Below are positions 1 through 11,216 of a DNA stretch of 64,000 nt, one piece after another. This DNA comes from Neocallimastix lanati (nom. inval.) (lineage: Eukaryota; Neocallimastigomycota; Neocallimastigomycetes; Neocallimastigales; Neocallimastigaceae). Where the stretch lies: assembly GCA_016946835.1 (NCBI GenBank), contig JACVTC010000100.1:302001-366000 (forward strand), written 5' to 3'. The notes under the pieces were generated by a model that had not been told where the DNA came from, did no database searches, and saw only the letters and a list, made by a program, of their open reading frames with translations. Both the position numbers and the translations under genes were made by a program. Positions within the stretch are counted from its first letter, which is position 1; every line of letters starts with the position of its first letter.

Positions 1-495
1 ATAAAAAATATTTTAATATTTTATTATAATAATAATTTTTATTATTTCTTTAATATATAAATTAAAACTAATTAATTTAATATGAAATTTTTAATAATAT
101 ATATATATATATTATTCTATATATAAATATTCATATTTTACAAATTTAAAAAGATAAAAAAACTAAAATTTCATTAAAAATGAAATAAATAATATATAAT
201 AATAAAAGCATTCTTTTAATTGTATCTCTATCCTTTTTCGGAATCTAATAAGGATCATGTAACATTTCACTTGATGAATGAACTAGTCCTGAAAATGGAA
301 GCTCAAACGTCCCTATGATTCTTTTAGAATTTTAAAAAAGTATATTATAAAATTTTATTAGTTAATAAATATTTAGTGTTACTTTAAATTTTAAAACAAT
401 TTTAAAATAACCTTATTAATTAATAATATATAATATTAAAATTAATTTATTTAATATAAATTAAAATTAAATTATTTATAAAATATGTTATTTAT

Positions 496-906
496 CGTGT
501 ATTATTCATCAGTAAAAATATCATATATTAATATTAAATCTCATTATTATATTGATTTCTATTAAATTAATTTATTCTGAAAAATTAAAATAATTTTTAA
601 GTACTTTTCGTGTATTTTTATGGATATAATTATATATATTAATATAAATACTTTTAATTTAAATTTATAATATTTATATAAATTCATTTAATAATATAAT
701 ATTTTATTTTTTTTTTAATTATATATTAAAGGGGTAATAATTATTTTGTATTATTCAGAAATATAATATTAAATATTAATATAGTATTAAATATAAAACT
801 AAAAATTCTATATAAAGACTTGAAATTTTCTAAATTTATAATACTTCAATAAACTATTGTTTATTATATATTTAAATTAAGTTAAATTAAGTTTAAAAAA
901 AAAAAA
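496..906 (+). promoter_or_regulatory. Promoter region of transporter copy 1
   Basis: A conserved upstream element with core GTATTATTCATCAGTAAAA lies at about 498-516. An AGGGG box sits near 730, a second GTATTATTCAG motif at about 750, and a TATA box TATATAAAG at 809-817, about 90 bp before the ATG. The 5' leader ends TTAAGTTAAATTAAGTTT followed by poly-A, and this is identical in all seven copies. The repetition of these blocks in front of each copy is seen directly; the regulatory role is inferred. Confidence 0.6.
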
Positions 907-2424
907 ATGAATAGTTTTCAATTTTTAGTCGCACTTACTGCCTCATTTGGTGGTCTTCTTTTCGGTTATGAAGTTGGTGTCATGAATGTCGTTCTTGTTA
1001 TGGACGCTTTCCGTATCTTCTTCAAATTCCACCATTGGAATGGTGATGGTCTTGATGAAAAGGGTCAACCAACCAAAGATGTTGCTAATATGATGTACCG
1101 TGATTTAAAGGAAGCTGATAACAAGGCTACTCTTGAAGGTCTTATTACTTCCAGTTTCGTTCTTGGTGCACTTTGTGGTGCACTTATGGCTACTTACCTT
1201 GGTGAAAAGTATGGTCGTCAAAGAACTATTATGATTGGTGCCTGTATTTTCACTTGTGGTGCTGTCATTCAAGGTCTTTCTGCTCGTTCTTGGGTTATGA
1301 TTGCCGTTGGTCGTCTTATTACTGGTCTTTCCATTGGTTGTAATGGTGTCCTTTGTCCAACCTACATTTCCGAAGTTGCCCCAGCCAAGATCAGAGGTAC
1401 TCTTTCTTCTTGCTACCAACTTATGACTACTTTCGGTATTATTGTTGCTGCCGTCATTAACTCTATTGTCTGGTATTACACCAATGTCAAGCCAGAAGGT
1501 TTAGGTAAAGCTAGAAGCAATATTTGGGAAGAAGTTTCTAACTTTGAATGGAGATTTGCTCTTTTATTCCAAGTTGTTCCAGGTCTTGGTCTTGCTCTTC
1601 TTATGTGCTTCCTTCCAAAGTCACCACGTTGGTTATGTTCTAAGGATCGTGATGAAGAAGCTGTTGAAGTTTTAGCTAAGCTTAATGCTACCTCTACTTC
1701 TGATGAACTTGTTCAAAGTGAACTTAAGGCTATTCAAGAAGATGTTGCTGCTACTCGTGCTGCTGGTTCTTCTTCCTTTGGTGAACTTTTCAGTCCAGTT
1801 ATTCGTCGTCGTACTTTCATTACTTTCTTAATGCAACTTTTCCAACAATGGACTGGTATTAATGTCATTATGTACTACCAATCACAAATTTACAATGAAA
1901 TTGGTTTCACTAAATTCATGTCTACTGTTGTTCTTCCAATTATCAACAACTTCGTCAACTTCATTTCTACTTTCCCAGGTATGTGGGGTATTGAAAGATT
2001 AGGTCGTAAGACTTTATTAGTTATTGGTTCACTTATGATGATGGTCTTCCACATTTCTACTTGGGCTTTCTCTACTCAAACTAGTAAAGGTAAGACCTGG
2101 CAATATCTTGCTGTTGCTAGTATTTTCCTTATGGTCTTCTCTTTCGCTTGGACTTGGGGTCCAGTTCCATGGGTCTACCAAGCCGAAGTTTTCCCACTTC
2201 GTGTCAGAGTTAAGGGTTCTGCTGTTGGTACCGTCTCTAACTTCCTTAACAACTGGATTATTGCTTTCGTCGGTCCAGCTCTTATGAAAGCCTGGTCCAC
2301 CAAGACTTTCCTTCTTTTCGCTGCTGCCTGTCTTCTTGCTTGGGTCTACTCTCAATTCTACGTCATTGAATGTAAGGGTGTTAGTATTGATGAAATGGAT
2401 GCCAAGATGGCCGGTAAAGCTTAA
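907..2424 (+). CDS. MFS sugar transporter, copy 1 of 7
   Basis: This is a 505-residue, intron-free sugar-porter-family transporter, expected in the plasma membrane and moving a hexose or related sugar. About 12 hydrophobic segments are visible (roughly 6-31, 79-97, 107-124, 129-150, 168-190, 217-237, 306-325, 336-358, 370-388, 400-423, 435-458, 466-486). Family motifs are GRLITGLSIG with YISEVAPAKIRG (135-164), PKSPRWL (237-243), the QQWTGIN sugar-binding segment (313-319), RLGRKTL (364-370), PWVYQAEVFPLRVRVKG (421-437), and ECKGVSIDEMD near the C terminus. The ATG follows a run of 12 A and the first membrane segment begins almost at once, so no N-terminal extension is likely. Codons are strongly biased (GGT, GCT, CTT, AAG), suggesting high expression. 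Diagnostic codons are Ser13 TCA, Thr56 ACC, Tyr190 TAT, Ala202, Phe291 TTT and Ala453 GCT. The family is certain; the exact substrate is not. Confidence 0.93.
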   Translation: MNSFQFLVALTASFGGLLFGYEVGVMNVVLVMDAFRIFFKFHHWNGDGLDEKGQPTKDVANMMYRDLKEADNKATLEGLITSSFVLGALCGALMATYLGEKYGRQRTIMIGACIFTCGAVIQGLSARSWVMIAVGRLITGLSIGCNGVLCPTYISEVAPAKIRGTLSSCYQLMTTFGIIVAAVINSIVWYYTNVKPEGLGKARSNIWEEVSNFEWRFALLFQVVPGLGLALLMCFLPKSPRWLCSKDRDEEAVEVLAKLNATSTSDELVQSELKAIQEDVAATRAAGSSSFGELFSPVIRRRTFITFLMQLFQQWTGINVIMYYQSQIYNEIGFTKFMSTVVLPIINNFVNFISTFPGMWGIERLGRKTLLVIGSLMMMVFHISTWAFSTQTSKGKTWQYLAVASIFLMVFSFAWTWGPVPWVYQAEVFPLRVRVKGSAVGTVSNFLNNWIIAFVGPALMKAWSTKTFLLFAAACLLAWVYSQFYVIECKGVSIDEMDAKMAGKA

Positions 2425-2483
2425 ATTATCTAGGAAAGAAACAATGTTCATAATATTCAGATATGAAATTATGAAAATGATTT

Positions 2484-2489
2484 AATAAA
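2484..2489 (+). terminator. Putative polyadenylation signal AATAAA of copy 1
   Basis: AATAAA lies about 60 bp after the stop in a 3' flank shared with copies 2-5. In copies 6 and 7 the matching site reads TTAAAAATTGG and has no AATAAA. Confidence 0.4.
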
Positions 2490-2748
2490 TTGAAAATTAA
2501 AATATTATTGAAAAACTACTTTATTTAATAATTAGTTTTGTTAAAAATAATAAATAATTCAATAAATAATTCCAATTATATAAAAAAAATAAAAAAAATA
2601 AATAAATTGTAATAGAAAAACAAAAGAAATAAAAAAAAAATAGTAATAATTAATAAATATTAATAATTTATAATATTATTATAATTATTAATTATGTATG
2701 AATGTAGAAATCATTAATTTAATAAATAAAGGATAATTAAAAATATAT

Positions 2749-3966
2749 ATGAATGTTTTTAATAACACTCTATCATATTGACTATTTTAAATTATTTATT
2801 TAATAGATAAATTGAATTACAAACAAAAAGATTTTAATTTTATTTTAAATAACGCACTAACTCTAATAATTCTATTAAATTACATTTCTGAAAATTACTT
2901 CGTATTGAGAGTACTTTATTATGAATTATTATTATATATAACTATATGGACTATATACAAATAAACAACACTCTTATGTTATTAAATTAAGAAATATTAT
3001 AATATTCGTCCAAATTATTTATATTGTTTATATAATATTTTATGTTATTATGTATTAAATATTAATGTTAATTTTTAAATAATTAGAATTTCATATAATT
3101 AAATTTAAATAAATCGTATATATATATATATATTTAATCCTTTTAATTTCTCTAATTAATGATGAAATTTGTTTTAATAGAAAAATTAATAATTAACCCA
3201 AACAAAAATGTTTAATATGAATTCTGATATATTAGAATAAAAATTAAAAATTAAATTACTATTGATTACCCTATGAATATTCGTTATTAAATTAATAAGA
3301 AATAATAGATATTACATCATGAATCAATATAAATTCATCTATTATAATTAATTTTATTATAATTAATTTTGTTAAATCCATCACGTCTATTTTGCCGATG
3401 TTACTTCTTTATTTTATTAAATATTTGGTAAAAACAATTTCAATTCATATGAATAAAATCATAATTACATTAATATTTTAATTATGATATTATTATATTA
3501 CAAAAACATTTTTATAAATTTTATTACTTTATTTAATTTTCATTATATTGATATATTTTTATATATTTTTATTTCAAAATTTTTATAATGTATTTTCTAT
3601 TTATAATATAATTATTTTTAATAAATAAAAAAAAAAAAAAAAATTATTCAAAATTGTTTTTTGATTTAATTATATTTATTTATTTATTTATTTATTTTTT
3701 TGGATTATTAAGAGATTATTAATATTAATATAAAAATATATAATATAAATGTTTTCATTGAAAATTATAATATCTCTAACAAAATAACCCATATTCTTTA
3801 ATTTATGTACTATTATAACGTTTATTATCAAAAGCAATAAAATAAAATTAATACATATTTTTTCTTTAATAAATAGGAATCCAAATATAAGGGATAGTGC
3901 AGAATGTGGTGCATTTCGACATAATTTATGTATAATCAGCATAAATATTTGTACAATGCGTATAAA
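2749..3966. other. A/T-rich spacer of inverted repeat I
   Basis: No supportable gene is seen here. The sequence is low complexity, with a TA run at 3118-3133, ATTT repeats near 3670-3697, and one degenerate GCATTTCGAC unit near 3911 related to the minisatellite at 9.57 kb. Confidence 0.6.
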
Positions 3967-4960
3967 TTATCATTCCAAACTTCAAAAAGAGATCATCTAG
4001 AAAAGGAAAAGATTTATTTCTGTAATTTTCCAATTCTTTACAGGCAAAGATCCAGTGAGAAAAGCTAGGTACACTAACACCACAACAAGGGCAACATTTA
4101 GGGCAATCTTCTGAGACGATTTTCTTTTAATGGAAATACTAATGTCAAATTTAAAACCACACCTAATTCGAGAAATCAAAAAGAATCCCAACTGATACTT
4201 AGAATATTGAAATGTTAAATTTCTGATTTCTGAAATAAATCCAAAATCATTCTCCTTGTAAATAATTGATTTTTTTAGCTTTTGAGGGTTTGAAGACATC
4301 TCTTTTCCAATAAAACTTTTTTATTTCACTTGTTTTCTTACCATTTAATTTCTTATCCAAAGTCCTTGATTCTTTAGTCCATGAGTAATGTGACATAGTA
4401 GGAATATTATTAGTGAGATGATTAATAATACATAATGAATTTTTCCATTTTCTAAAGCATCGAAATTGAGATATTGCACAGATAGCTGAAAGAGGAGGTA
4501 TTCTCAATTCACGAGTAATATTATAGAGACTAACAGAAGAATCGAGAGATTTAAATCCATAACTCCAATAAAGTCCTCTATTAATAATTTTTTGAACTAT
4601 AGAACATATGCTCTTATTTGAACCAAAGAGAGGAGCATAATATATAACAAGACTAAGAATAAACGAAATAAAAACATATTTCTTCAATGGGAGAGGAATA
4701 GATTTATTAATAAGAAATCGAAAGTACAAATTTGACTTGACATTTAAATTACTGTTTAATTTGGATTGTATAGGTTTCAATGATAAAGATTCATCAAAAG
4801 GAATACCAAGATAAGTATAGTTGTCAGTTTTAGGTAATTTGTTACTACCAATAAAGAAAGATGGATCTTCATAGTTTATCGGTTTAACAAAGTTAATCGG
4901 TTTTACAACAAGAGTAGCACTCTTATTAATTCCAAAAGTCATTTTATTTTATTTTATTTT
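3967..4960 (-). mobile_element. LINE family A fragment 1 (C-terminal reverse transcriptase region)
   Basis: Read on the minus strand, a broken frame (4942 to 4247, then 4299 to 3997) encodes the end of a non-LTR retrotransposon ORF. FGINKSATLVV and YLGIPFD are the typical segments just after the FADD motif, followed by a long C-terminal region. The upstream endonuclease and RT core are missing. Homology to the copy at 39.7 kb stops at about 3967 inside the ORF, so the fragment has neither its 3' UTR nor poly-A. At least one frameshift separates the two reading frames, and the zinc-knuckle frame is damaged. It lies in the spacer of inverted repeat I. This is a relic. Confidence 0.75.
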
Positions 4961-5910
4961 ACTTTATTTTATTTTATTTTATTCAATCTGTACTTTATAT
5001 TCATATTCTACTATTCATTTTATATACTTTTATTATTACATTTATTTATTTATTTATTTATTTATACATTTATTTTTTTTACATATAAAATATATATTAA
5101 AATTTTTTATGACATTAACAAAAAATTTTAAAAGCCATTAAAAATAAATGGCGTATTGAAATTTTGTATTATAAAAACTGGCAAAATTCACCACATTCGA
5201 TATACGGGACTTTTATGTGGTACTAATTTTTAATAGTATTGTTATATTTAATTAACCTTAATTAGTATTTTTAAATTTATGAATCCAATTAATCAGGGTC
5301 TTCTCTAGGAAATCTTTATAATTTACAATTATTAATAATAATAAATAAACATTTAAAATATAATATATCGTAGTATAATAAATATATATTAGAATAATAA
5401 ATATATAATTCTTAAAATGATAATAAGAATAATAAAGTTAAATATATAAGAATATAATTATATATAATAAATATTAATATAATAAATAGTATCAATTATA
5501 TATATTTAATTATAATTAAAATAACTAGAACTATATTATAATATATGGAATAATTATGTATTTTTAATATAAACTTTAAAGAAAATAAGAATATTTAATT
5601 TATATATAATAATATTCTTATTATATATAATAAGAAGAAATTATCTATTTAATTTAATAAATTTAATATTTTTAATAATATACAAATATTGAATAAGATA
5701 TGAATAAGAAACTATTTCAAATATTACTATTGACAGAAGAGATATAAATTTAATATTTAATAATTATTTTAGCTGAAGAAATACATGCAATAATAATAAT
5801 AAAACTAAATAAATAATCAAATAATATTTTAATAAACTCAATAAATAAATCCAAACAATAGTACCTTTAACTTGAATATGTATTAAATCAATTTATAAAA
5901 ATAATTTTTA
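4961..5910. other. A/T-rich spacer with ATTTT and ATTT tracts
   Basis: No gene is seen. ATTTT repeats occupy about 4942-4982 and an ATTT tract about 5040-5065. A less A/T-rich patch at 5150-5225 holds GGCGTATT and ATATACGGGACTTTTA, both of which recur elsewhere in the window. Confidence 0.6.
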
Positions 5911-6174
5911 AATATATATTTTTAATTATCCTTTATTTATTAAATTAATGATTTCTACATTCATACATAATTAATAATTATAATAATATTATAAATTATT
6001 AATATTTATTAATTATTACTATTTTTTTTTTATTTCTTTTGTTTTTCTATTACAATTTATTTATTTTTTTTATTTTTTTATATAATTGGAATTATTTATT
6101 GAATTATTTATTATTTTTAACAAAACTTTTCATTAAATAAAAAGTAGTTTTTTCATTAATATTTTAATTTTCAA

Positions 6175-6180
6175 TTTATT
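6175..6180 (-). terminator. Putative polyadenylation signal of copy 2
   Basis: AATAAA on the minus strand, in the same place after the stop codon as in copy 1. Confidence 0.4.
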
Positions 6181-6239
6181 AAATCATTTTCATAATTTCA
6201 TATCTGAATATTATGAACATTGTTTCTTTCCTAGATAAT

Positions 6240-7757
6240 TTAAGCTTTACCGGCCATCTTGGCATCCATTTCATCAATACTAACACCCTTACATTCAATG
6301 ACGTAGAATTGAGAGTAGACCCAAGCAAGAAGACAGGCAGCAGCGAAAAGAAGGAAAGTCTTGGTAGACCAGGCTTTCATAAGAGCTGGACCGACGAAAG
6401 CAATAATCCAGTTGTTAAGGAAGTTAGAGACGGTACCAACAGCAGAACCCTTAACTCTGACACGAAGTGGGAAAACTTCGGCTTGGTAGACCCATGGAAC
6501 TGGACCCCAAGTCCAAGCGAAAGAGAAGACCATAAGGAAAATACTAGCAACAGCAAGATATTGCCAGGTCTTACCTTTACTAGTTTGAGTAGAGAAAGCC
6601 CAAGTAGAAATGTGGAAGACCATCATCATAAGTGAACCAATAACTAATAAAGTCTTACGACCTAATCTTTCAATACCCCACATACCTGGGAAAGTAGAAA
6701 TGAAGTTGACGAAGTTGTTGATAATTGGAAGAACAACAGTAGACATGAATTTAGTGAAACCAATTTCATTGTAAATTTGTGATTGGTAGTACATAATGAC
6801 ATTAATACCAGTCCATTGTTGGAAAAGTTGCATTAAGAAAGTAATGAAAGTACGACGACGAATAACTGGACTGAAAAGTTCACCAAAGGAAGAAGAACCA
6901 GCAGCACGAGTAGCAGCAACATCTTCTTGAATAGCCTTAAGTTCACTTTGAACAAGTTCATCAGAAGTAGAGGTAGCATTAAGCTTAGCTAAAACTTCAA
7001 CAGCTTCTTCATCACGATCCTTAGAACATAACCAACGTGGTGACTTTGGAAGGAAGCACATAAGAAGAGCAAGACCAAGACCTGGAACAACTTGGAATAA
7101 AAGAGCAAATCTCCATTCAAAGTTAGAAACTTCTTCCCAAATATTGCTTCTAGCTTTACCTAAACCTTCTGGCTTGACATTGGTGTAATACCAGACAATA
7201 GAGTTAATGACGGCAGCAACAATAATACCGAAAGTAGTCATAAGTTGGTAGCAAGAAGAAAGAGTACCTCTGATCTTGGCTGGGGCAACTTCGGAAATGT
7301 AGGTTGGACAAAGGACACCATTACAACCAATGGAAAGACCAGTAATAAGACGACCAACGGCAATCATAACCCAAGAACGAGCAGAAAGACCTTGAATGAC
7401 AGCACCACAAGTGAAAATACAGGCACCAATCATAATAGTTCTTTGACGACCATACTTTTCACCAAGGTAAGTAGCCATAAGTGCACCACAAAGTGCACCA
7501 AGAACGAAACTGGAAGTAATAAGACCTTCAAGAGTAGCCTTGTTATCAGCTTCCTTTAAATCACGGTACATCATATTAGCAACATCTTTGGTTGGTTGAC
7601 CCTTTTCATCAAGACCATCACCATTCCAATGGTGGAATTTGAAGAAGATACGGAAAGCGTCCATAACAAGAACGACATTCATGACACCAACTTCATAACC
7701 GAAAAGAAGACCACCAAATGAGGCAGTAAGTGCGACTAAAAATTGAAAACTATTCAT
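6240..7757 (-). CDS. MFS sugar transporter, copy 2 of 7
   Basis: This 505-residue protein has the same sequence as copy 1 and is transcribed towards it (tail to tail). All motifs and the A-run before the ATG are intact. It has the same diagnostic codons as copy 1 (Ser13 TCA, Tyr190 TAT, Ala202, Phe291 TTT, Ala453 GCT), so copies 1 and 2 are the closest pair. The two stop codons are about 3.8 kb apart with only a LINE relic between, so read-through from either gene would enter the antisense of the other. There is no sign of decay. Confidence 0.93.
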   Translation of the reverse strand: MNSFQFLVALTASFGGLLFGYEVGVMNVVLVMDAFRIFFKFHHWNGDGLDEKGQPTKDVANMMYRDLKEADNKATLEGLITSSFVLGALCGALMATYLGEKYGRQRTIMIGACIFTCGAVIQGLSARSWVMIAVGRLITGLSIGCNGVLCPTYISEVAPAKIRGTLSSCYQLMTTFGIIVAAVINSIVWYYTNVKPEGLGKARSNIWEEVSNFEWRFALLFQVVPGLGLALLMCFLPKSPRWLCSKDRDEEAVEVLAKLNATSTSDELVQSELKAIQEDVAATRAAGSSSFGELFSPVIRRRTFITFLMQLFQQWTGINVIMYYQSQIYNEIGFTKFMSTVVLPIINNFVNFISTFPGMWGIERLGRKTLLVIGSLMMMVFHISTWAFSTQTSKGKTWQYLAVASIFLMVFSFAWTWGPVPWVYQAEVFPLRVRVKGSAVGTVSNFLNNWIIAFVGPALMKAWSTKTFLLFAAACLLAWVYSQFYVIECKGVSIDEMDAKMAGKA

Positions 7758-8168
7758 TTTTTTTTTTTTAAACTTAATTTAACTTAATTTAAATATATAA
7801 TAAACAATAGTTTATTGAAGTATTATAAATTTAGAAAATTTCAAGTCTTTATATAGAATTTTTAGTTTTATATTTAATACTATATTAATATTTAATATTA
7901 TATTTCTGAATAATACAAAATAATTATTACCCCTTTAATATATAATTAAAAAAAAAATAAAATATTATATTATTAAATGAATTTATATAAATATTATAAA
8001 TTTAAATTAAAAGTATTTATATTAATATATATAATTATATCCATAAAAATACACGAAAAGTACTTAAAAATTATTTTAATTTTTCAGAATAAATTAATTT
8101 AATAGAAATCAATATAATAATGAGATTTAATATTAATATATGATATTTTTACTGATGAATAATACACG
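7758..8168 (-). promoter_or_regulatory. Promoter region of transporter copy 2
   Basis: On the minus strand the ATTCATCAGTAAAA-type element lies at about 8125-8168, the AGGGG box near 7933, and TATATAAAG at 7847-7855. It is nearly identical to the copy 1 promoter. Confidence 0.6.
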
Positions 8169-8664
8169 ATAAATAACATATTTTATAAATAATTTAATTT
8201 TAATTTATATTAAATAAATTAATTTTAATATTATATATTATTAATTAATAAGGTTATTTTAAAATTGTTTTAAAATTTAAAGTAACACTAAATATTTATT
8301 AACTAATAAAATTTTATAATATACTTTTTTAAAATTCTAAAAGAATCATAGGGACGTTTGAGCTTCCATTTTCAGGACTAGTTCATTCATCAAGTGAAAT
8401 GTTACATGATCCTTATTAGATTCCGAAAAAGGATAGAGATACAATTAAAAGAATGCTTTTATTATTATATATTATTTATTTCATTTTTAATGAAATTTTA
8501 GTTTTTTTATCTTTTTAAATTTGTAAAATATGAATATTTATATATAGAATAATATATATATATATATTATTAAAAATTTCATATTAAATTAATTAGTTTT
8601 AATTTTATATATTAAAGAAATAATAAAAATTATTATTATAATAAAATATTAAAATATTTTTTAT

Positions 8665-9556
8665 AATATTTATTTTGATATTTAGTTTGAAATAAAATTA
8701 ATTATTAGAAAATCTATTATTTTTATTAATTTTATATTATAGCTAAATTATTATTCTAAAATAACAAACTTATTATTATGACTCAATCAGAAAAGTTTAT
8801 ATATAATATAATATTATTATTTGGTTACATTTAAAATATATTTTAGTATTTATCTTTTTAAATTTGTAAAAATTATATGAATAACTTTGTGAGAAAAAAA
8901 ATTTGAATTAATAAATTAAAAAAATATTCCATATTAAATTTTATATACTAATGGAAAATATAATTGTTATAAAAGAAATTATGGAAAAAAAAAATCAAAT
9001 GAAAATAAAATATTAAAATAATAATTTAATAATTAAAATTAATAAAATTTAAACCAATTTAAAAAGTTGTAATAAAAATATTATTATTAGTATTTATATT
9101 TTATTTATTTAATAATAATACTATTATCAACATTTATATTTTATTTATTTATAATAATAATAATAATTGTTATTAATTTTATTTAACTTTTATTAATAAA
9201 ACAAAAAAAAAAAAAAAGGAAAATAAAATAAAAAATATCCTATTTTTATTATTTATTAGAAAATAATGTTAAAGAATGAAAATTTCTTTATATTAATATT
9301 CATTAGCTTAATTAAGGATTTTTATAGAAATAATTAATATAAAATATATATTAATTGATTGCTTTAGTTATTATTAATATAATATGTATTTTCTTTATAT
9401 ATATATTTAGTATTAAATAAAATATGTATTATTATATTTTAATTAATAAATAAATAATTATTGCATTTATACTATTTAAAAATTAAAAATTTTATTATAA
9501 TAAAAAATATTTTCCGTTTTTAAAAAAATATATATTTTTGATTGATCAAATACATA
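8665..9556. other. A/T-rich intergenic DNA
   Basis: No gene is seen. The only sequence of note is the 13-mer GACTCAATCAGAA near 8778-8790, which recurs in reverse complement upstream of copy 5 (about 20408). Confidence 0.5.
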
Positions 9557-9565
9557 ATAATGGGG

Positions 9566-9682
9566 TGTGGGGCATTTCGCCAAATTGTATTTCGCCAGGT
9601 TGCGTTTCGCCAATTTTTTTGAAAGCATGTGGCGTATTAAAAAATGTGGCATTTCGCCAAGTTGCATTTCGCCAAATTGAGA
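9566..9682. repeat. Degenerate 15-bp minisatellite, unit CATTTCGCCAAATTG
   Basis: Two blocks (about 9570-9620 and 9645-9682) contain five units of the TTTCGCCAA type, separated by a GTGGCGTATT segment. They stand out in G/C content from their surroundings. The short reading frame across them (minus strand, Leu-Ala-Lys/Leu-Gly-Glu-Met-like) is a product of the repeat and not a gene. Confidence 0.75.
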
Positions 9683-10220
9683 ATTATTAAATAAATAAAT
9701 AAATAAATAAATAAAATTAAATATTTTTTAATATTGATGTATTTATATTTTTGAAGTAAATATTTAAATATTAAAAAATTTTTTTTCATATATAAATAGC
9801 TTTACAAATATCTGTTTAAATAAATAATAAATTGATAAATAATAAATAAAAAAAAATAATAATAATAAAATAAACAATATAGTAATATAATTAATAAAAA
9901 AAATAATAATATAAGCACTATTGCTATAATTATAAAAGGATTGTCATTAATAATAATAATGACGATTAAATTATAAATAATATTATTATTATTTGCAAAT
10001 ATATATATAAATGAATTAATAAAAATAATATTTACCTACTTAAGAAAAATGTAAAAAGTTTTTCTTATAGTATTTTACAAATTAATAATAAATAATATAT
10101 AATAAATAATAAATAAATAATATAAACTGTAGCAATAATTACAGAAACATCAATAATAATATTTTTATAATAACGATGAAAATTATAATAGTTATTAAAT
10201 ATAAAAATAAATATAAAATT

Positions 10221-10725
10221 ATAATAATTATTAAAGTATTTTTAATCTTTATTAGATTAGGTTAGCTTAAGAATATTAAAATATATTTTTATGAAATAAT
10301 ATTAATAATTTAAAAATATATTTTTATAATTAAAATATTGTTGTAATATTATTTTCAAAATATTAAAATATATCTTTATAATTAAATATATTTTTATAAT
10401 TAAATATTATAAATTATTATTTTATTACTATTTTACGAAATATTAAAATATATAATAATTATTTTATTAATAGTAAAAATTATTTTAAAAAGAGAATAAA
10501 TGAATAAATAGAATAATTATTAAAGTATTTTTAATCTTTATTAGATTAGGTTAGCTTAAGAACATTAAAATATATTTTTATGATAAAATATTATTATTTT
10601 AAAAATATATTTATATAATTAAAATATTGTTATAATATTATTTTTTTACAAAATATTAAAATATATCTTTATAATTAAATTTATTTTTATAATTAAATAT
10701 TATTAATAATTATTTTATTTTAAAA
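10221..10725. repeat. Direct tandem duplication of about 290 bp period
   Basis: The segment starting ATAATTATTAAAGTATTTTT near 10221 is repeated from about 10513. Both copies contain the distinctive TTAGATTAGGTTAGCTTAAG and then about 170 bp of similar A/T-rich sequence with small indels. No coding potential is seen. Confidence 0.75.
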
Positions 10726-10825
10726 AATATCTATAATTAATTATAAAATATAATAAAAACAAGTTTAAAAAAATTATTTTGAATTTTTATTTATTTATTT
10801 ATTCATTTATTTATATCAATAAGCC

Positions 10826-10893
10826 ACTTGTCGAAATGCAACTTGGGGAAATGCAACTTGGGGAAATGCAATCTGGGGAAATGCAACTCTTCC
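10826..10893. repeat. 15-bp minisatellite, opposite orientation
   Basis: Four units of GAAATGCAACTTGGG type, the reverse-complement relative of the repeat at 9.57 kb with GGGG in place of GGCG. Together the two clusters bracket about 1.15 kb of A/T-rich DNA as an imperfect inverted pair. Confidence 0.7.
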
Positions 10894-11170
10894 ATAATAA
10901 TGTAATCAAATGATATTATATATATTGTTTTATACCTGTGTTTTTATATAAATAAAGATATATTTCTAGATATATTCACTTTTCTATAATAGTTTTTAAA
11001 AATATATATTAATGAATTTTAATAATTATTTTTTAGTATCTTTTAAATTTTATCAAAAATAATATATTATTTAAAATATAAAAATAAATAATATAAAATA
11101 ATTAATAAAACAAAAAAATTATTTGATGAAATTTTATTTTATATAATATTTATTACAAATTACATTTCTT

Positions 11171-11174
<4 letters not shown>

Positions 11175-11216
<42 letters not shown>

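Larger units (their letters stand above)
1..2748 (+). repeat. Inverted repeat I, left arm (copy 1 unit)
   Basis: This stretch matches the reverse complement of 5911-8664 over its whole length (position 1 pairs with about 8664, position 907 with 7757). The left end is cut by the window edge. The arm includes a less A/T-rich distal segment at 225-325 and the 3' module ending near 2748. Small indels between the arms (for example near 2510-2545 versus 6120-6150) argue against a mirrored assembly artefact. Confidence 0.9.
5911..8664 (-). repeat. Inverted repeat I, right arm (copy 2 unit)
   Basis: Reverse complement of 1-2748. The unit may continue beyond 8664, because a distal 13-mer near 8778 recurs upstream of copy 5, but its partner would lie outside the window. 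Confidence 0.9.

Noticed and set aside
1105-1419. 104-codon open frame antisense to the transporter N-terminal half, repeated opposite every copy
   Set aside because: Same reason: a Thr/Ser/Asn-rich shadow of biased codons.
2029-2451. 140-codon open frame antisense to the 3' end of transporter copy 1, repeated opposite every copy
   Set aside because: It exists only because the biased transporter codons lack stops on that antisense frame; it changes with silent changes in the transporter and has no family features.
3688-3942. 84-codon minus-strand frame
   Set aside because: Ile/Asn-rich translation of A/T DNA with no recognisable features.
1-8664. Palindrome I as a pure assembly mirror artefact
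   Set aside because: The arms differ by small indels and substitutions (for example near 2510-2545), so both loci appear real, though long-read checking would still be useful.
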